From the NCBI RefSeq assembly GCF_000716535.1, contig NZ_JNWV01000029.1, positions 120,710 through 184,709 on the forward strand: DNA of 64,000 nucleotides, in the 5' to 3' direction. A program made the position numbers and the translations under genes. Numbering within the stretch: position 1 is the first letter of the stretch; every line of letters begins with the position of its first letter. Shown here piece by piece: positions 27,483 to 38,150 of the stretch. The notes beneath the pieces were generated by a model, which ran no database searches, was not told where the DNA came from, and worked only from the letters and a program-made list of their open reading frames with translations. Source of the DNA: Streptomyces flaveolus. Its GTDB lineage: Bacteria; Actinomycetota; Actinomycetes; Streptomycetales; Streptomycetaceae.

Positions 27483-27961
27483 GCGAGCACCCGGTCGTCC
27501 TCCAGGTCCAGGGCAGTGCCCTCCGGCTCGGCCGGCGCCGGGGCGATGCCCAGGTCGGGCGCCACGGTGCCGGTCAGCTGCTCGTACGCCTCGTCCGCCG
27601 CGTACCCCAGCTCCTCGCCGTCGCCGTCGATCTCCTCGTCGAAGTCGCCCAGCAGCTCGGCCAGCGCGTCCGGCTCGTGCAGGGCGCCCTCGAAGACCTC
27701 CCGGCCCTGGCCGATCAGCCAGCACCGGAAGAAGTCGAACGCGTCGTCGCTGCACCCGTCCAGCAGCAGCCAGGCGGCACCCCACAGGTCCCAGCGGTAG
27801 GCGCGGTTGTAGCGGGCCTCGAAGTGACGGGCGAAGTCCAGGACGAGGTCGGGCTCCAGCTGGAGCAGCCGCTCCACGAGCGCGTCGGCCTGCTCCTCGG
27901 GATCGCCCCCGGCGGCCTCGCGGGTGGCGTCGATCAGCTCCCAGAACTCCGTCTCGTCCAT
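27443..27961 (-). CDS. DUF4240 domain protein
   Basis: 172 residues beginning MDETEFWELIDATREAAGGD. The opening is the hallmark of DUF4240: FWELI near the start, then ARYNRAYRWDLWGAAWLL and FDFFRCWLIGQGREVFE. The sequence is acidic and cytoplasmic. Members are related to WGR/SMI1-type small proteins, with no known activity. It lies 59 bases downstream of the WYL regulator on the same strand and may be co-transcribed. Confidence 0.82.
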   Translation of the reverse strand: MDETEFWELIDATREAAGGDPEEQADALVERLLQLEPDLVLDFARHFEARYNRAYRWDLWGAAWLLLDGCSDDAFDFFRCWLIGQGREVFEGALHEPDALAELLGDFDEEIDGDGEELGYAADEAYEQLTGTVAPDLGIAPAPAEPEGTALDLEDDRVLAQRYPCLWQRFRG

Positions 27962-28020
27962 CACGCCACCAGCATCGGGCCTCGGCCGGTGGGGCGCACG
28001 CGGAGTACGACGGAGCACCG

Positions 28021-29004
28021 TCAGCCGTCCCTGCGCCGGTACAGCGCGGCGAGCCGGGCCGCGTCCGCCGCGCAGCGCTCCCGCAGGCTCGCCGGGGCCA
28101 GCACCTCCGCCTCCGGCCCCAGCGCGGTCAGCTGGCCGTGCGCGACCTCCTCCGACTCCACCGGCAGCGTCACCGTCACCCAGCCCTCGGCATCCGGGGC
28201 GCCGGCGTCCGCCAGCGCCTCCCGCGCGCCGAGCGGATCCACGGTGTGCGGCAGCCGGCGCACGCCGTCCGGGGACAGCCGTACGACCACCTCCGCGCGC
28301 AGGATCGACCGGGCGAACCGCTCGGCCTGCTCCGCCCAGAACCCGGGCAGGTCGAACCCGGGATCGCGGTCGAACCGCTCGTCGAGCGCGGCCACGCCGG
28401 TGAACCGGTCGATCCGGTACGTCCTGAAGGCTCCCGCCCCGGCCACCCGCGCGCACAGGTACCAGACCCCCGCCTTCAGCACGAGCCCGTACGGCTCCAG
28501 CCGCCGCTCGACGGTCCCCTCCCCGCGCCGGTAGCCGACGTCGACCCGCCGGTCCTCCCACACCGCCTCGGCGACCACGGGCAGCCACGCGGGTGTCACG
28601 GGCTCGCGGAACCAGGCCGGGGCGTCCAGGTGAAAGCGCTGCGCGGCGGTGTCCGGCGCGTCCCGCAGCGAGGGGAGCAGCGCCGCCGACACCTTCAGCC
28701 GGGCCGCCGAGGCCGCGTCCTGAAGCCCCATCTCGCGCAGCGCCCCCGGCACCCCGCTCAGGAACAGCGCCTCCGCCTCGCTCCGGGCCAGCCCGGTCAG
28801 CCGCGTCCGGTACCCGCCGACCAGCCGGTACCCGCCGGCCCGGCCCCGGTCGGCGTACACCGGCACCCCCGCCTCGGACAGCGCCTGCGCGTCCCGCGTC
28901 ACGGTCCGCTCCGACACCTCCAGCTCGCGCGCGAGCTCGGCGGCGGTCATGGCGGGCCGGGACTGGAGGAGGAGAACCATCTTGATCAGACGTGCGGCAC
29001 GCAT
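28021..29004 (-). CDS. HTH-WYL transcriptional regulator
   Basis: 327 residues. An N-terminal winged helix of the HTH_11 type is seen in LARELEVSERTVTRDAQALS with the wing at YADRGRAGGYRLVGGY. A WYL domain occupies the middle (LEPYGLVLKAGVWYLCARV, FRTYRIDRF), followed by a WCX-type C-terminal extension. WYL regulators sense nucleic-acid or other ligands; some PafC-like members respond to DNA damage. The ATG has little leader sequence. Confidence 0.88.
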   Translation of the reverse strand: MRAARLIKMVLLLQSRPAMTAAELARELEVSERTVTRDAQALSEAGVPVYADRGRAGGYRLVGGYRTRLTGLARSEAEALFLSGVPGALREMGLQDAASAARLKVSAALLPSLRDAPDTAAQRFHLDAPAWFREPVTPAWLPVVAEAVWEDRRVDVGYRRGEGTVERRLEPYGLVLKAGVWYLCARVAGAGAFRTYRIDRFTGVAALDERFDRDPGFDLPGFWAEQAERFARSILRAEVVVRLSPDGVRRLPHTVDPLGAREALADAGAPDAEGWVTVTLPVESEEVAHGQLTALGPEAEVLAPASLRERCAADAARLAALYRRRDG

Positions 29005-29034
29005 GGGGTCATGATGCCCGGGCCCACTGACAAA

Positions 29035-29064
29035 GAAGGGGTACGGCAGCGGCCGTACCCCTTC
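29035..29064. terminator. Terminator after aceE
   Basis: GAAGGGGTACGGC (29035-29047) pairs with GCCGTACCCCTTC (29052-29064) across a 4-nt loop, a perfect 13-bp stem. It lies just after the aceE stop on the minus strand and upstream of the WYL gene start, so it insulates the two. Confidence 0.85.
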
Positions 29065-29082
29065 TCCTCAGGACTCCGTGTC

Positions 29083-31785
29083 CTACAGCCCGTACTTCTC
29101 CCGGGCCTCCTTGACCGCCGTGGCCTTCACCTCGCCGCGCTTGGCGAGCTGGGCCAGGGACGCGACGACGATCGACTGGGCGTCGACGCCGAAGTGGCGG
29201 CGGGCGGCCTCACGGGTGTCCGACAGACCGAAGCCGTCGGCGCCCAGCGAGGACCAGTCCTGCTCGACCCACTGCGCGATCTGGTCCGGGACCTGGCGCA
29301 TGTAGTCGGAGACCGCCAGCACCGGGCCCTCGGCGCCCTGCAGCGCCTGGCGGACGTACGGCACCCGCTCCTCGCCCCGCAGCAGTGCCGCGTCGGCCTC
29401 CATGGCGTCCCGGCGCAGCTCCGACCAGGAGGTCGCCGACCACACGTCAGCGGCCACGCCCCACTCCTCGGCCAGCAGCTTCTGCGCCTGGAGGGCCCAG
29501 TGGATCGCCGTACCCGAGCCCAGCAGCTGGATGCGCGGGGCGTTGGCGGGCACGGACACACCCGCGGACTCGGCCGTGTTGAAGCGGTACAGGCCCTTGA
29601 CGATGCCCTCGTCGATGCCGAGGCCCTGCGGCTTGGCCGGCTGCGGCAGCGGCTCGTTGTAGACCGTCAGGTAGTAGAAGACGTCCTGGTCCTCGCCCGG
29701 CTTCGCCTCGCCGTACATCCGGCGCAGACCCTCACGGACGATCACCGCGATCTCGTACGCGAACGCGGGGTCGTACGTCAGCGCGGCCGGGTTGGTCGCG
29801 GCGATGACCGGGGAGTGGCCGTCGGCGTGCTGGAGACCCTCACCGGTGAGGGTCGTACGGCCGGCCGTCGCGCCGACGAGGAAGCCGCGGCCGAGCTGGT
29901 CGCCGAGCTGCCACATCTGGTCGGCGGTGCGCTGCCAGCCGAACATCGAGTAGAAGATGTAGAACGGGATCATCGCCTCGCCGTGCGTCGCGTACGCGGT
30001 GGACGCGGCGATGAAGTCGGCCATCGAACCGGCCTCGGTGATCCCCTCGTTGAGGATCTGGCCGTTCTTGGCCTCCTTGTAGTACATCAGCTGGTCGCGG
30101 TCGACCGGCTCGTACGTCTGGCCCTTGGGCGAGTAGATGCCCAGGGACGGGAACAGGCTCTCCATGCCGAAGGTGCGCGCCTCGTCGGGGACGATCGGCA
30201 CCCAGCGCTTGCCCGTCTCCTTGTCGCGGACCAGATCCTTGACCAGGCGGACGAAGGCCATGGTGGTGGCCACGTTCTGGGAGCCGGAGCCCTTGTCGAA
30301 GGCGGCGAAGGCCTTCTCGGCGGGGGCCGGCAGCGGGGCCAGCGCGTGCGTGCGGCGGGCCGGGGCCGGGCCGCCGAGGGCCGCGCGGCGCTCCTGGAGG
30401 TAGCGGACCTCGGGGGAGTCGGCGCCCGGGTGGCCGTAGGGCACCACGCCGTCGGTGAAGTCGCTGTCCTTGATCGGCAGGCCGAGCAGGTCGCGCATCG
30501 CCTTGAACTCGTCCACCGTCAGCTTCTTCATCTGGTGGTTGGCGTTCTTCGACGCGAAGCCCTCGCCGAGGGTGTGGCCCTTGACCGTCTGCGCCAGGAT
30601 CACGGTCGGCGCGCCCTTGTGCTCGACGGCGGCCTTGTACGCGGCGTAGACCTTGCGCGGCTCGTGACCACCGCGGGAGAAGTGGAAGCAGTCGAGGATC
30701 TTGTCGTCGCTCAGCAGCTTCGCCATCTCGGCCAGCGCCGGGTCCCTGCCGAAGAAGTCCTCGCGGATGTAGGCGGCGCCGCGGGTCTGGTACGTCTGGA
30801 TCTGCGCGTCCGGTACCTCGCGCAGCCGGCGTACCAGCGCGCCCGTGGTGTCGAGCTGGAACAGCTCGTCCCAGGCCGAGCCCCACAGCGTCTTGATGAC
30901 GTTCCAGCCGGCGCCGCGGAACTGGGCCTCCAGCTCCTGCACGATCTTGAAGTTGGCGCGGACCGGGCCGTCCAGGCGCTGCAGGTTGCAGTTGATGACG
31001 AAGGTGAGGTTGTCCAGCTCCTCACGCGCGGCCAGCGCGAGGGCCGCCGTCGACTCCGGCTCGTCCATCTCGCCGTCGCCGAGGAACGCCCAGACGTGGG
31101 AGGCGGAGACGTCCTTGATGCCGCGGTTGGTGAGGTAGCGGTTGAAGCGCGCCTGGTAGATGGCGGAGAGCGGGCCGAGGCCCATCGACACCGTCGGGAA
31201 CTCCCACAGCCAGGGCAGACGGCGCGGGTGCGGGTACGACGGCAGACCGTTGCCGCCGGCCTCCTGGCGGAAGTTGTCCAGGTGGTGCTCGCCGAGCCGG
31301 CCGTCGAGGAAGGCGCGGGCGTAGATGCCGGGGGAGGCGTGGCCCTGGATGTAGAGCTGGTCCCCGGAGCCGTCGCCCTCCTTGCCCTTGAAGAAGTGGT
31401 TGAAGCCGGTCTCGTACAGCCAGGCCGCGGAGGCGAAGGTGGCGATGTGGCCGCCGACGCCGTGCTTCGAGCCACGGGTCACCATCGCGGCCGCGTTCCA
31501 GCGGTTCCAGGCGGTGATCCGGGCCTCCATCTCCGGGTCACCGGGCAGGGCCGGCTCCGCGGAGGTGGGGATGGTGTTGACGTAGTCGGTCTCGAGGAGC
31601 TTCGGCAGCGCGATGCCGCCCGCCTCGGCGCGCTCCAGCGTGCGGCGCATCAGGTACGCGGCGCGGTGCGGCCCGGCCTCCCTGGCGACGGCGTCGAGGG
31701 AGGCCTGCCACTCGGCGGTCTCCTCCGGGTCGCGGTCCGGGAGCTGGTCGAGCGCGCTCGGCTGGATGGCGTTGGGGTCGGTCAT
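29083..31785 (-). CDS. aceE: Pyruvate dehydrogenase E1 component (homodimeric)
   Basis: 900 residues, as expected for the AceE type. It decarboxylates pyruvate with thiamine diphosphate and acetylates the lipoyl groups of E2. The start [17 protein letters not shown] has GAGGAAGG upstream; an ATG 12 codons earlier is less well placed. The ThDP/Mg motif is [13 protein letters not shown] with [30 protein letters not shown] and the C-terminal transketolase-like domain are also typical. It is the E1 partner of the E2 and E3 encoded at 32843-36134. Regulation is probably by the adjacent GntR protein through the palindrome at 31907. Confidence 0.96.
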   Translation of the reverse strand: MTDPNAIQPSALDQLPDRDPEETAEWQASLDAVAREAGPHRAAYLMRRTLERAEAGGIALPKLLETDYVNTIPTSAEPALPGDPEMEARITAWNRWNAAAMVTRGSKHGVGGHIATFASAAWLYETGFNHFFKGKEGDGSGDQLYIQGHASPGIYARAFLDGRLGEHHLDNFRQEAGGNGLPSYPHPRRLPWLWEFPTVSMGLGPLSAIYQARFNRYLTNRGIKDVSASHVWAFLGDGEMDEPESTAALALAAREELDNLTFVINCNLQRLDGPVRANFKIVQELEAQFRGAGWNVIKTLWGSAWDELFQLDTTGALVRRLREVPDAQIQTYQTRGAAYIREDFFGRDPALAEMAKLLSDDKILDCFHFSRGGHEPRKVYAAYKAAVEHKGAPTVILAQTVKGHTLGEGFASKNANHQMKKLTVDEFKAMRDLLGLPIKDSDFTDGVVPYGHPGADSPEVRYLQERRAALGGPAPARRTHALAPLPAPAEKAFAAFDKGSGSQNVATTMAFVRLVKDLVRDKETGKRWVPIVPDEARTFGMESLFPSLGIYSPKGQTYEPVDRDQLMYYKEAKNGQILNEGITEAGSMADFIAASTAYATHGEAMIPFYIFYSMFGWQRTADQMWQLGDQLGRGFLVGATAGRTTLTGEGLQHADGHSPVIAATNPAALTYDPAFAYEIAVIVREGLRRMYGEAKPGEDQDVFYYLTVYNEPLPQPAKPQGLGIDEGIVKGLYRFNTAESAGVSVPANAPRIQLLGSGTAIHWALQAQKLLAEEWGVAADVWSATSWSELRRDAMEADAALLRGEERVPYVRQALQGAEGPVLAVSDYMRQVPDQIAQWVEQDWSSLGADGFGLSDTREAARRHFGVDAQSIVVASLAQLAKRGEVKATAVKEAREKYGL

Positions 31786-31906
31786 GTCGCCGCCTTCCTC
31801 AGTCGAAGGGGGTTCCCTCATCGGTAAGGGTTCGGGGGTGCCCTTGGTCTTTGGCAGGACAGGGCAGGCGGACCTCGGTGGAAGTCCGTCGGTGACTGTA
31901 ACTCCC

Positions 31907-31923
31907 TGATCGATGATCGATCA
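31907..31923. promoter_or_regulatory. Perfect palindrome between the GntR gene and aceE
   Basis: TGATCGAT-G-ATCGATCA is a perfect 17-bp palindrome centred about 130 bp upstream of the aceE start. The GntR/FCD regulator gene lies directly upstream. It is a strong candidate operator through which that regulator controls aceE. Its sequence does not match the E. coli PdhR box. Confidence 0.6.
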
Positions 31924-32045
31924 AAGGGTTGAGGGCCAAAACCTCTTGATTTGGAGAAAGTCGGCACGCGGTGCCTTTGGCGATGGCACCCGGTGACGCT
32001 GGAATGCCGAGTTTTCGCAGGTGAGCGCGGGAATGCTCGACTGGG

Positions 32046-32669
32046 TCACGCGCGCGGGGCGCAGCCCAGCACGTGGGCCTTCACCAGCTCGGCGATCCGG
32101 GGGTCCCGGCGCTTGAACGCCTGGACCAGCTCTTCGTGCTCCTCCGCGTACGACTGCTGGACCGTGCCCAGCCAGCGGATCGACAGCGCCGTGAACACCT
32201 CGATGCCGAGCCCTTCCCAGGTGTGCAGCAGCACCGAGTTGCGCGCCGCGCGGACCAGCTCCCGGTGGAAGCCGACCGTGTGCCGCACCTGGGCCGTGCC
32301 GTCCGCCTTCCGGTCGGCCTCGTACAGCGCCAGGACGTGCGGCTCCAGCGCCGAGCAGTCCTCGGCGAGGCGGTCGGCCGCCAGCTCCGCCGCGATCGCC
32401 TCCAGGCCGGCCCGGACCGGGTAGCTCTCCTCCAGGTCCGCCGCCGTCAGGTTGCGCACGCGGACGCCCTTGTTGGGGGCCGACTCGATCAGGCGCAGGG
32501 ACTCCAGCTCGCGCAGGGCCTCGCGGACCGGGGTCTGGCTGACCTCCAGCTCGGTGGCGATGCGGCGCTCCACGATGCGCTCGCCCGGCTGCCAGCGCCC
32601 GCTGACGATCCCCTCCACGATGTGCTCGCGGATCTGCTCGCGCAGCGAGTGGACGACGGGCGCGGTCAT
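32046..32669 (-). CDS. GntR-family (FadR/FCD) regulator, probable pyruvate dehydrogenase regulator
   Basis: 207 residues from the ATG behind AAGGAG. The winged helix is SGRWQPGERIVERRIATELE with SQTPVREALRELESLRL, the GntR signature. The C-terminal FCD domain (LEESYPVRAGLEAIAAELAA, HTVGFHRELVRAARNS) binds small carboxylates using metal in many members. Gene order GntR-aceE resembles pdhR-aceEF in enterobacteria, suggesting control by pyruvate or a related acid. That link is inference. An ATTGTCTAAAC element near 32693-32703 just upstream may be its own promoter or operator. Confidence 0.85.
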   Translation of the reverse strand: MTAPVVHSLREQIREHIVEGIVSGRWQPGERIVERRIATELEVSQTPVREALRELESLRLIESAPNKGVRVRNLTAADLEESYPVRAGLEAIAAELAADRLAEDCSALEPHVLALYEADRKADGTAQVRHTVGFHRELVRAARNSVLLHTWEGLGIEVFTALSIRWLGTVQQSYAEEHEELVQAFKRRDPRIAELVKAHVLGCAPRA

Positions 32670-32795
32670 GAGGGCTCCTTAGGGAGGGCTGACGTTTAGA
32701 CAATAAGGCCGGTTCGCTCCGGGGGTAGGGCGCGTCGGGGCGCTCTGGTGCAGGTGAGACGAGGCTTACACGCTCCGTATGCCGACAAACACGAA

Positions 32796-32826
32796 CACCC
32801 CGCCCGGAGAGGCTCCGGACGGGGTG
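32796..32826 (-). terminator. Terminator after the E2 gene
   Basis: CACCCCG (32796-32802) pairs with CGGGGTG (32820-32826), and CCGGAG (32804-32809) with CTCCGG (32813-32818), around an AGG loop with one mismatch. It begins 17 bases past the E2 stop codon. Confidence 0.8.
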
Positions 32827-32842
32827 CCGTACAGGACAGGAG

Positions 32843-34684
32843 TTACAGGCCGAGCTCGACCTCGAACTCGCCCGCCTCCAGGATCGCCTTGACCGCCGTC
32901 AGGTAACGGGCCGCGTCGGCGCCGTCGACCAGGCGGTGGTCGTAGGAGAGGGTCAGGTAGGTCATGTCGCGGACGCCGATGACCGTGCCCTCCTCGGTCT
33001 CGATGACGGCCGGACGCTTGACCGTGGCACCGATGCCGAGGATCGCGACCTGGCCCGGCGGCACGATGATCGTGTCGAACAGCGCGCCACGCGAACCGGT
33101 GTTGGAGATGGTGAAGGTCGCGCCGGACAGCTCGTCCGGAGTGATCTTGCTGGCGCGGACCTTGCCGGCCAGCTCCGCCGTGGCCTTGGCGATGCCCGCG
33201 ATGTTGAGGTCGCCGGCGTGCTTGATGACCGGGGTCATCAGGCCCTTCTCGGAGTCCACCGCGATACCGATGTTCTCGGTGTCGAAGTAGGTGATGGTCC
33301 CCTCGGCCTCGTTGATCTTGGCGTTGATGACCGGGTGGGCCTTCAGCGCCTGCGCGGCGGCCTTGACGAAGAACGGCATCGGGGAGAGCTTGACGCCCTC
33401 ACGGGCCGCGAAGGAGTCCTTCGCCTGGGCGCGCAGCTTCATCAGGCGCGTGACGTCGACCTCGACGACCGACGAGAGCTGGGCCTGCTCGTGCAGCGCC
33501 TTGACCATGTTGTCGCCGATGACCTTGCGGATGCGAGGCATCTTGACGGTCTGGCCGCGCAGCGGGGAGACCTCCAGCGCCGGGGCCTTCTTGGCGGCGG
33601 CCGGGGCGGCGGCAGCGGCCGGAGCCGGGGCAGCGGCGGCGGCCTTCGCGGCCTCGGCGGCGGCGATGACGTCCTGCTTGCGGATACGGCCGCCGACGCC
33701 GGTGCCCTTGACGGTGGCCAGGTCGACGCCGTTCTCGGCGGCGAGCTTGCGCACCAGCGGGGTGACGTACGCGCCCTCGTCCGTCGCCTGGGTGGCGGTC
33801 GGGGAGGTCGGCGCGGTGGCCGGGGTGACCGGAGCCGGGGCGGGCGCCGGAGCGGGGGTCGGGACAGCGGCGGCGGGCGCCGGGGCCGGAGCCGGGGCGG
33901 GCGCCGGGGCGGGCGCCGGGGCCGGAGCGGCGGGGGCCGGAGCGGGCGCCGGGGCCGGGGCCGGGGCCGGAGCGGCAGCCGGAGCGGCCGGGGCGGCGGC
34001 GGGGGCCGGGGCCGGGGCGGCGGGAGCCGGAGCGGCGGCCGGGGCGGCACCCGGGGCGCCGATGACGGCGAGCTTGGCGCCGACCTCGGCGGTCTCGTCC
34101 TCGCCGACCACGATCTCCAGCAGCACACCGGAGGTGGGCGCCGGGATCTCGGTGTCGACCTTGTCCGTGGAGACCTCGAGCAGCGGCTCGTCGGCCTCGA
34201 CGCTGTCGCCGACCGACTTCAGCCAGCGGGTGACGGTGCCCTCGGTGACGGACTCACCGAGCGCGGGCAGGACCACGTCCGTGCCCTGGGCGCCACCGGC
34301 CGGGGCGTCCGGGGCGGCCTCGGCGGCGGGGGCGGGAGCCGGGGCGGCCGGGGCCTCGGCGACCGGGGCCGGGGCGGGCTCGGCGGCCGGAGCCGGGGCC
34401 GGGGCCTCGGCGGCGGCGGGGGCCGGGGCGGCGGCGGGCGCGCCCGTGCCGTCGTCGATCAGGGCCAGCTCGGCGCCGACCTCGACCGTCTCGTCCTCGG
34501 CGACCTTGATGGAGGCCAGCACGCCGGAGGCGGGGGCCGGGATCTCGGTGTCGACCTTGTCGGTCGAGACCTCGAGCAGCGGCTCGTCGGCCTCGACGCG
34601 TTCGCCCTCGGCCTTCAGCCAGCGGGTGACAGTGCCCTCGGTGACGCTCTCACCGAGCGCCGGAAGGGTTACGGAAACCGCCAT
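32843..34684 (-). CDS. sucB: Dihydrolipoamide acyltransferase (E2) of 2-oxoacid dehydrogenase
   Basis: 613 residues. Two N-terminal lipoyl domains are present, each with the [11 protein letters not shown] motif (modified Lys43 and Lys175). They are joined by very long Ala/Pro linkers, including an almost pure A/P stretch of about 80 residues. An E3/E1-binding domain ([20 protein letters not shown]) and the catalytic domain with the [17 protein letters not shown] active site follow. It is usually named sucB, but in actinobacteria this E2 is thought to serve pyruvate dehydrogenase as well, fitting its place beside lpd and aceE. It follows lpd by 61 bases in an apparent operon. Confidence 0.93.
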   Translation of the reverse strand: MAVSVTLPALGESVTEGTVTRWLKAEGERVEADEPLLEVSTDKVDTEIPAPASGVLASIKVAEDETVEVGAELALIDDGTGAPAAAPAPAAAEAPAPAPAAEPAPAPVAEAPAAPAPAPAAEAAPDAPAGGAQGTDVVLPALGESVTEGTVTRWLKSVGDSVEADEPLLEVSTDKVDTEIPAPTSGVLLEIVVGEDETAEVGAKLAVIGAPGAAPAAAPAPAAPAPAPAAAPAAPAAAPAPAPAPAPAPAPAAPAPAPAPAPAPAPAPAPAAAVPTPAPAPAPAPVTPATAPTSPTATQATDEGAYVTPLVRKLAAENGVDLATVKGTGVGGRIRKQDVIAAAEAAKAAAAAPAPAAAAAPAAAKKAPALEVSPLRGQTVKMPRIRKVIGDNMVKALHEQAQLSSVVEVDVTRLMKLRAQAKDSFAAREGVKLSPMPFFVKAAAQALKAHPVINAKINEAEGTITYFDTENIGIAVDSEKGLMTPVIKHAGDLNIAGIAKATAELAGKVRASKITPDELSGATFTISNTGSRGALFDTIIVPPGQVAILGIGATVKRPAVIETEEGTVIGVRDMTYLTLSYDHRLVDGADAARYLTAVKAILEAGEFEVELGL

Positions 34685-34745
34685 GGTTTCGGTTGCTCCT
34701 AACGAATTGCGGAAGTCTGTGTCGTCGCGCCCGTTGACCGAAGGC

Positions 34746-36134
34746 TCAGTCGTGGGAGTGCAGCGGCTTGCCGGCCAGGGCCAGGTGGGCCTCGCCGAGC
34801 GCCTCGTTCTGCGTCGGGTGGGCGTGGATGAGCTGGGCGACCTCGGCCGGCAGCGCCTCCCAGTTGTAGATCAGCTGGGCCTCGCCGACCTGCTCGCCCA
34901 TGCGGTCGCCGACCATGTGGACGCCGACGACGGCACCGTCCTTGACCTGGACGAGCTTGATCTCGCCCGCGGTCTTCAGGATCTTGCTCCTGCCGTTGCC
35001 CGCCAGGTTGTACTTCAGAGCGACGACCTTGTCCGCGCCGTAGATCTCCTTGGCCTTGGCCTCGGTGATGCCGACGGAGGCGACCTCCGGGTGGCAGTAC
35101 GTCACCCGCGGAACACCGTCGTAGTCGATCGGAACGACCTTCAGACCGGCCAGCCGCTCCGCCACCAGGATGCCCTCGGCGAAGCCGACGTGCGCGAGCT
35201 GGAGCGTCGGGACGAGGTCACCGACGGCGGAGATGGTCGGGACGTTGGTGCGCATGTACTCGTCGACGAGGACGTAGCCGCGGTCCATGGCGACCCCGGC
35301 CTCCTCGTAGCCCAGGCCCTGCGAGACCGGGCCGCGGCCGACGGCCACCAGCAGGACCTCGGCCTCGAACTCCTTGCCGTCGGCCAGGGTGACCTTCACG
35401 CCGTCCTGGGTGTACTCGGCCTTCTGGAAGAAGGTGCCCAGGTTGAACTTGATGCCGCGCTTGCGGAACGCGCGCTCAAGAAGCTTCGAGCTGTTCTCGT
35501 CCTCGACCGGGACGAGGTGCTTCAGGCCCTCGATGATCGTGACGTCGGAACCGAAGGACTTCCACGCCGAGGCGAACTCGACGCCGATGACACCGCCGCC
35601 CAGGATGATCGCGGACTTCGGCACGCGGTCCAGGACGAGGGCGTGGTCGGAGGAGATGATGCGGTCGCCGTCGATCTCCAGGCCCGGCAGCGACTTCGGC
35701 ACGGAGCCGGTCGCCAGCAGCACGTGGCGGCCCTGGATGCGCTGGCCGTTCACGTCCACGGAGGTGGGGGAGGACAGCCGGCCCTCACCCTCGATGTAGG
35801 TCACCTTGCGGGAGGCGATGAGCCCCTGCAGACCCTTGTACAGGCCCGAGACGACCTCGTCCTTGTACTTGTGGACGGCCGGGACGTCGATGCCCTCGAA
35901 GCTGGCCTTGACGCCGAACTGCTCGCTCTCGCGGGCCTGGTCGGCGATCTCGCCCGCGTGCAGCAGGGCCTTGGTGGGGATGCAACCCCGGTGCAGGCAG
36001 GTGCCGCCGACCTTGTCCTTCTCGATCAGGGCGACGTCCAGGCCCAGCTGCGCCCCGCGCAGGGCCGCGGCGTAACCACCGCTACCACCGCCGAGGATCA
36101 CTAGGTCGAAAACGGTGCTGGCGTCGTTCGCCAC
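34746..36134 (-). CDS. lpdA: Dihydrolipoyl dehydrogenase (E3)
   Basis: 462 residues from a GTG behind GGAGG ([20 protein letters not shown]). It reoxidises dihydrolipoyl groups of E2 with NAD+. The FAD motif is [19 protein letters not shown], the redox-active disulfide is [13 protein letters not shown], the NAD motif is [14 protein letters not shown] and the catalytic dyad is in [14 protein letters not shown]. It is the first gene of the E3-E2 operon. The three dehydrogenase components are therefore grouped within 7 kb. Confidence 0.96.
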   Translation of the reverse strand: MANDASTVFDLVILGGGSGGYAAALRGAQLGLDVALIEKDKVGGTCLHRGCIPTKALLHAGEIADQARESEQFGVKASFEGIDVPAVHKYKDEVVSGLYKGLQGLIASRKVTYIEGEGRLSSPTSVDVNGQRIQGRHVLLATGSVPKSLPGLEIDGDRIISSDHALVLDRVPKSAIILGGGVIGVEFASAWKSFGSDVTIIEGLKHLVPVEDENSSKLLERAFRKRGIKFNLGTFFQKAEYTQDGVKVTLADGKEFEAEVLLVAVGRGPVSQGLGYEEAGVAMDRGYVLVDEYMRTNVPTISAVGDLVPTLQLAHVGFAEGILVAERLAGLKVVPIDYDGVPRVTYCHPEVASVGITEAKAKEIYGADKVVALKYNLAGNGRSKILKTAGEIKLVQVKDGAVVGVHMVGDRMGEQVGEAQLIYNWEALPAEVAQLIHAHPTQNEALGEAHLALAGKPLHSHD

Positions 36135-36350
36135 GTCACGTCCTCCATGCATGTGCGCCGTACGCCGGGCACCCTTGTCCCTTCGGGAGGTGACCGGCCG
36201 GTCGGCTGGTGTCCGGCCGCTTGATGCTTCGGCCCTTCGGTGGGGGCCCTGTCCTGCCGGGCTCCATCTTTGCACTTGTCGGACGGGATCGAGACGCCGG
36301 GCCGGTGTGTGAGACGTCCCACGTTCCCTGGAAAACGAAGGCGCGCGATG

Positions 36351-36393
36351 GCAGGGGCGCGGGGAACTGCGCGAACAGCCCCCACGCCCCTGC
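36351..36393. repeat. Dispersed intergenic palindromic repeat
   Basis: GCAGGGGCG (36351-36359) pairs with CGCCCCTGC (36385-36393). The segment between contains CGCGGGGAACTGCGCG, the reverse complement of the sequence flanking the hairpins at 15521 and 50855. It lies between pepA (downstream end) and lpd (upstream side) and may act as the pepA terminator. Confidence 0.65.
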
Positions 36394-36432
36394 GGACGAC
36401 GCCCTACCGACCGGACCGAGCCGTCAGGGGAC

Positions 36433-37989
36433 TCAGCCCAGGTCACCCGCGGCGGTGAGCTCCGCGAGCCGCACCAGCGTGCGCACGGCCGACCCGGTGC
36501 CGCCCTTCGGCGTGTAACCGAACGGGCCGCCCTCGTTGAACGCCGGCCCGGCGATGTCGAGGTGCGCCCACGTGATCCCCTCGCCCACGAACTCGCGCAG
36601 GAAGAGACCGGCGACGAGACCGCCGCCCATCCGCTCGCCCATGTTCGCGATGTCGGCCACGGACGAATCCATGCCCTTGCGCAGGTGCTCCGGCAGCGGC
36701 ATCGGCCAGGCCGGCTCGCCGACCTCCTCCGCCGCCTCGTGCACCGCGGAGCGGAACGCGTCGTCGTTGGCCATCACACCGAACGTCCGGCTGCCCAGCG
36801 CCAGCATCATCGCGCCGGTCAGCGTGGCCACGTCCACGATCGCGTCCGGGTTCTCCTGCGAGGCCGCCCACAGTGCGTCGGCGAGCACCAGCCGGCCCTC
36901 GGCGTCGGTGTTGAGCACCTCGACCGTCTTGCCGCTGTACATGCGCAGCACGTCACCCGGGCGCACGGCGGAGCCGGACGGCATGTTCTCGGCCAGCGCC
37001 AGCCAGCCGGTGACGTTGACCGGCAGGCCGAGGCGCGCGGCGGCGACGACCGCGGCGAACACGGCGGCGGCACCGCTCATGTCGCACTTCATCGTCTCGT
37101 TGTGCCCGGCCGGCTTCAGCGAGATGCCGCCCGAGTCGTAGGTGATGCCCTTGCCGACGAAGGCCAGGTGCTTCTCCGCCTTCGGGTGCGTGTACGACAG
37201 CTTCACCAGGCGCGGGGTGGCCGCGGAGCCGCCGCCGACGCCGAGGATGCCGCCGTAGCCGCCCTTGACCAGGGCCTTGTCGTCGAGCACCTGCACCTTG
37301 ATGCCGTGCTCCTTGGCCGCGGCCTGCGCGATGCCGGCGAAGGCGGCGGGGGTGAGGTCGTTCGGCGGGGTGTTGACCAGGTCGCGGGCGCGGTTCAGCT
37401 CCTCGCAGACCGCGACCGCGCGGGCGAGCGCGCCCTTGTGGGCGGCGTCGCGCGGCTTGCCGCCGAGCAGCGTGGCCTCCGCGAGCGGCGCCTTGCCGTT
37501 CTTGGCCTTGCCGTTCCCGGCGTCCTGCGTGTTGCCCTTGTAGGTGTCGAAGGAGTAGGCGCCGAGCAGGATGCCCTCGCCGATCGCGCCGAGGTCGCCG
37601 GGGCCGTCGACGGGCAGCGCGAACGCGGCCTTCTTCGACCCGGCGAGCGCGCGGGCGGCCACGCCGGCAGCCTTGCGCAGCGCCTCGGCGTCGTAGCCGC
37701 CGTCCTCGCCGTCCTCGCCGTCCTTGTCGGCGGGCTGCGCGCCGAGGCCCACCGCCACCACGAGCGGGGCCTTGAAGCCGGCCGGCGCGGGCAGCTTCGT
37801 CAGCTCGCCCTCGGCACCCGAGGCGCCGAGGGTCTCCAGGACGCCGGCCAGCTTGCCGTCGTACGCCTTGTCCACGGCCTCGGCGCCCGGCGCGACGACG
37901 GGCCCCTGGGCGCCCTTGGCGACACCGATCACGATCGCGTCGGCCCGCAGGCCGGGCGCCGCGGCGGTGCTGAGAGTCAGAGCAGTCAC
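36433..37989 (-). CDS. pepA: Leucyl aminopeptidase (M17)
   Basis: 518 residues from a GTG (VTALTLSTAAAPGLRADAIV); the frame extends further upstream but without similarity. It removes N-terminal residues from peptides in the cytoplasm using two metal ions. The M17 catalytic signature NTDAEGRLVLADALW is intact, with metal ligands in FVGKGITYDSGGISLKPAG and MKCDMSGAAAVF. The N-terminal macro-like domain is complete. Regulation is not evident. Confidence 0.95.
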   Translation of the reverse strand: MTALTLSTAAAPGLRADAIVIGVAKGAQGPVVAPGAEAVDKAYDGKLAGVLETLGASGAEGELTKLPAPAGFKAPLVVAVGLGAQPADKDGEDGEDGGYDAEALRKAAGVAARALAGSKKAAFALPVDGPGDLGAIGEGILLGAYSFDTYKGNTQDAGNGKAKNGKAPLAEATLLGGKPRDAAHKGALARAVAVCEELNRARDLVNTPPNDLTPAAFAGIAQAAAKEHGIKVQVLDDKALVKGGYGGILGVGGGSAATPRLVKLSYTHPKAEKHLAFVGKGITYDSGGISLKPAGHNETMKCDMSGAAAVFAAVVAAARLGLPVNVTGWLALAENMPSGSAVRPGDVLRMYSGKTVEVLNTDAEGRLVLADALWAASQENPDAIVDVATLTGAMMLALGSRTFGVMANDDAFRSAVHEAAEEVGEPAWPMPLPEHLRKGMDSSVADIANMGERMGGGLVAGLFLREFVGEGITWAHLDIAGPAFNEGGPFGYTPKGGTGSAVRTLVRLAELTAAGDLG

Positions 37990-38150
37990 GGTGGTGAAAT
38001 CTCGCTTCCGATGTGAAGTTCGCTGTGGCCGATGTGGGGTGGGTCGACCGGGCCCGAGAGCCGACCCTAGGCCCAGGCCCGGGCACTGGCGGCAACCGGG
38101 GCCTTCACCCTGTCGGCGAACACCCGTGACGAGACTACGCCCGTTGCCGA

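Noticed and set aside
26198..31827. Open frames of 780 and 1,530 codons on the plus strand
   Set aside because: They run antisense through the protease, WYL and aceE genes; composition is that of a shadow frame in GC-rich DNA.
33291..36104. A 940-codon plus-strand frame rich in Gly and Ala
   Set aside because: It is antisense to the E2 and lpd genes, and its low complexity mirrors the Ala/Pro linker.
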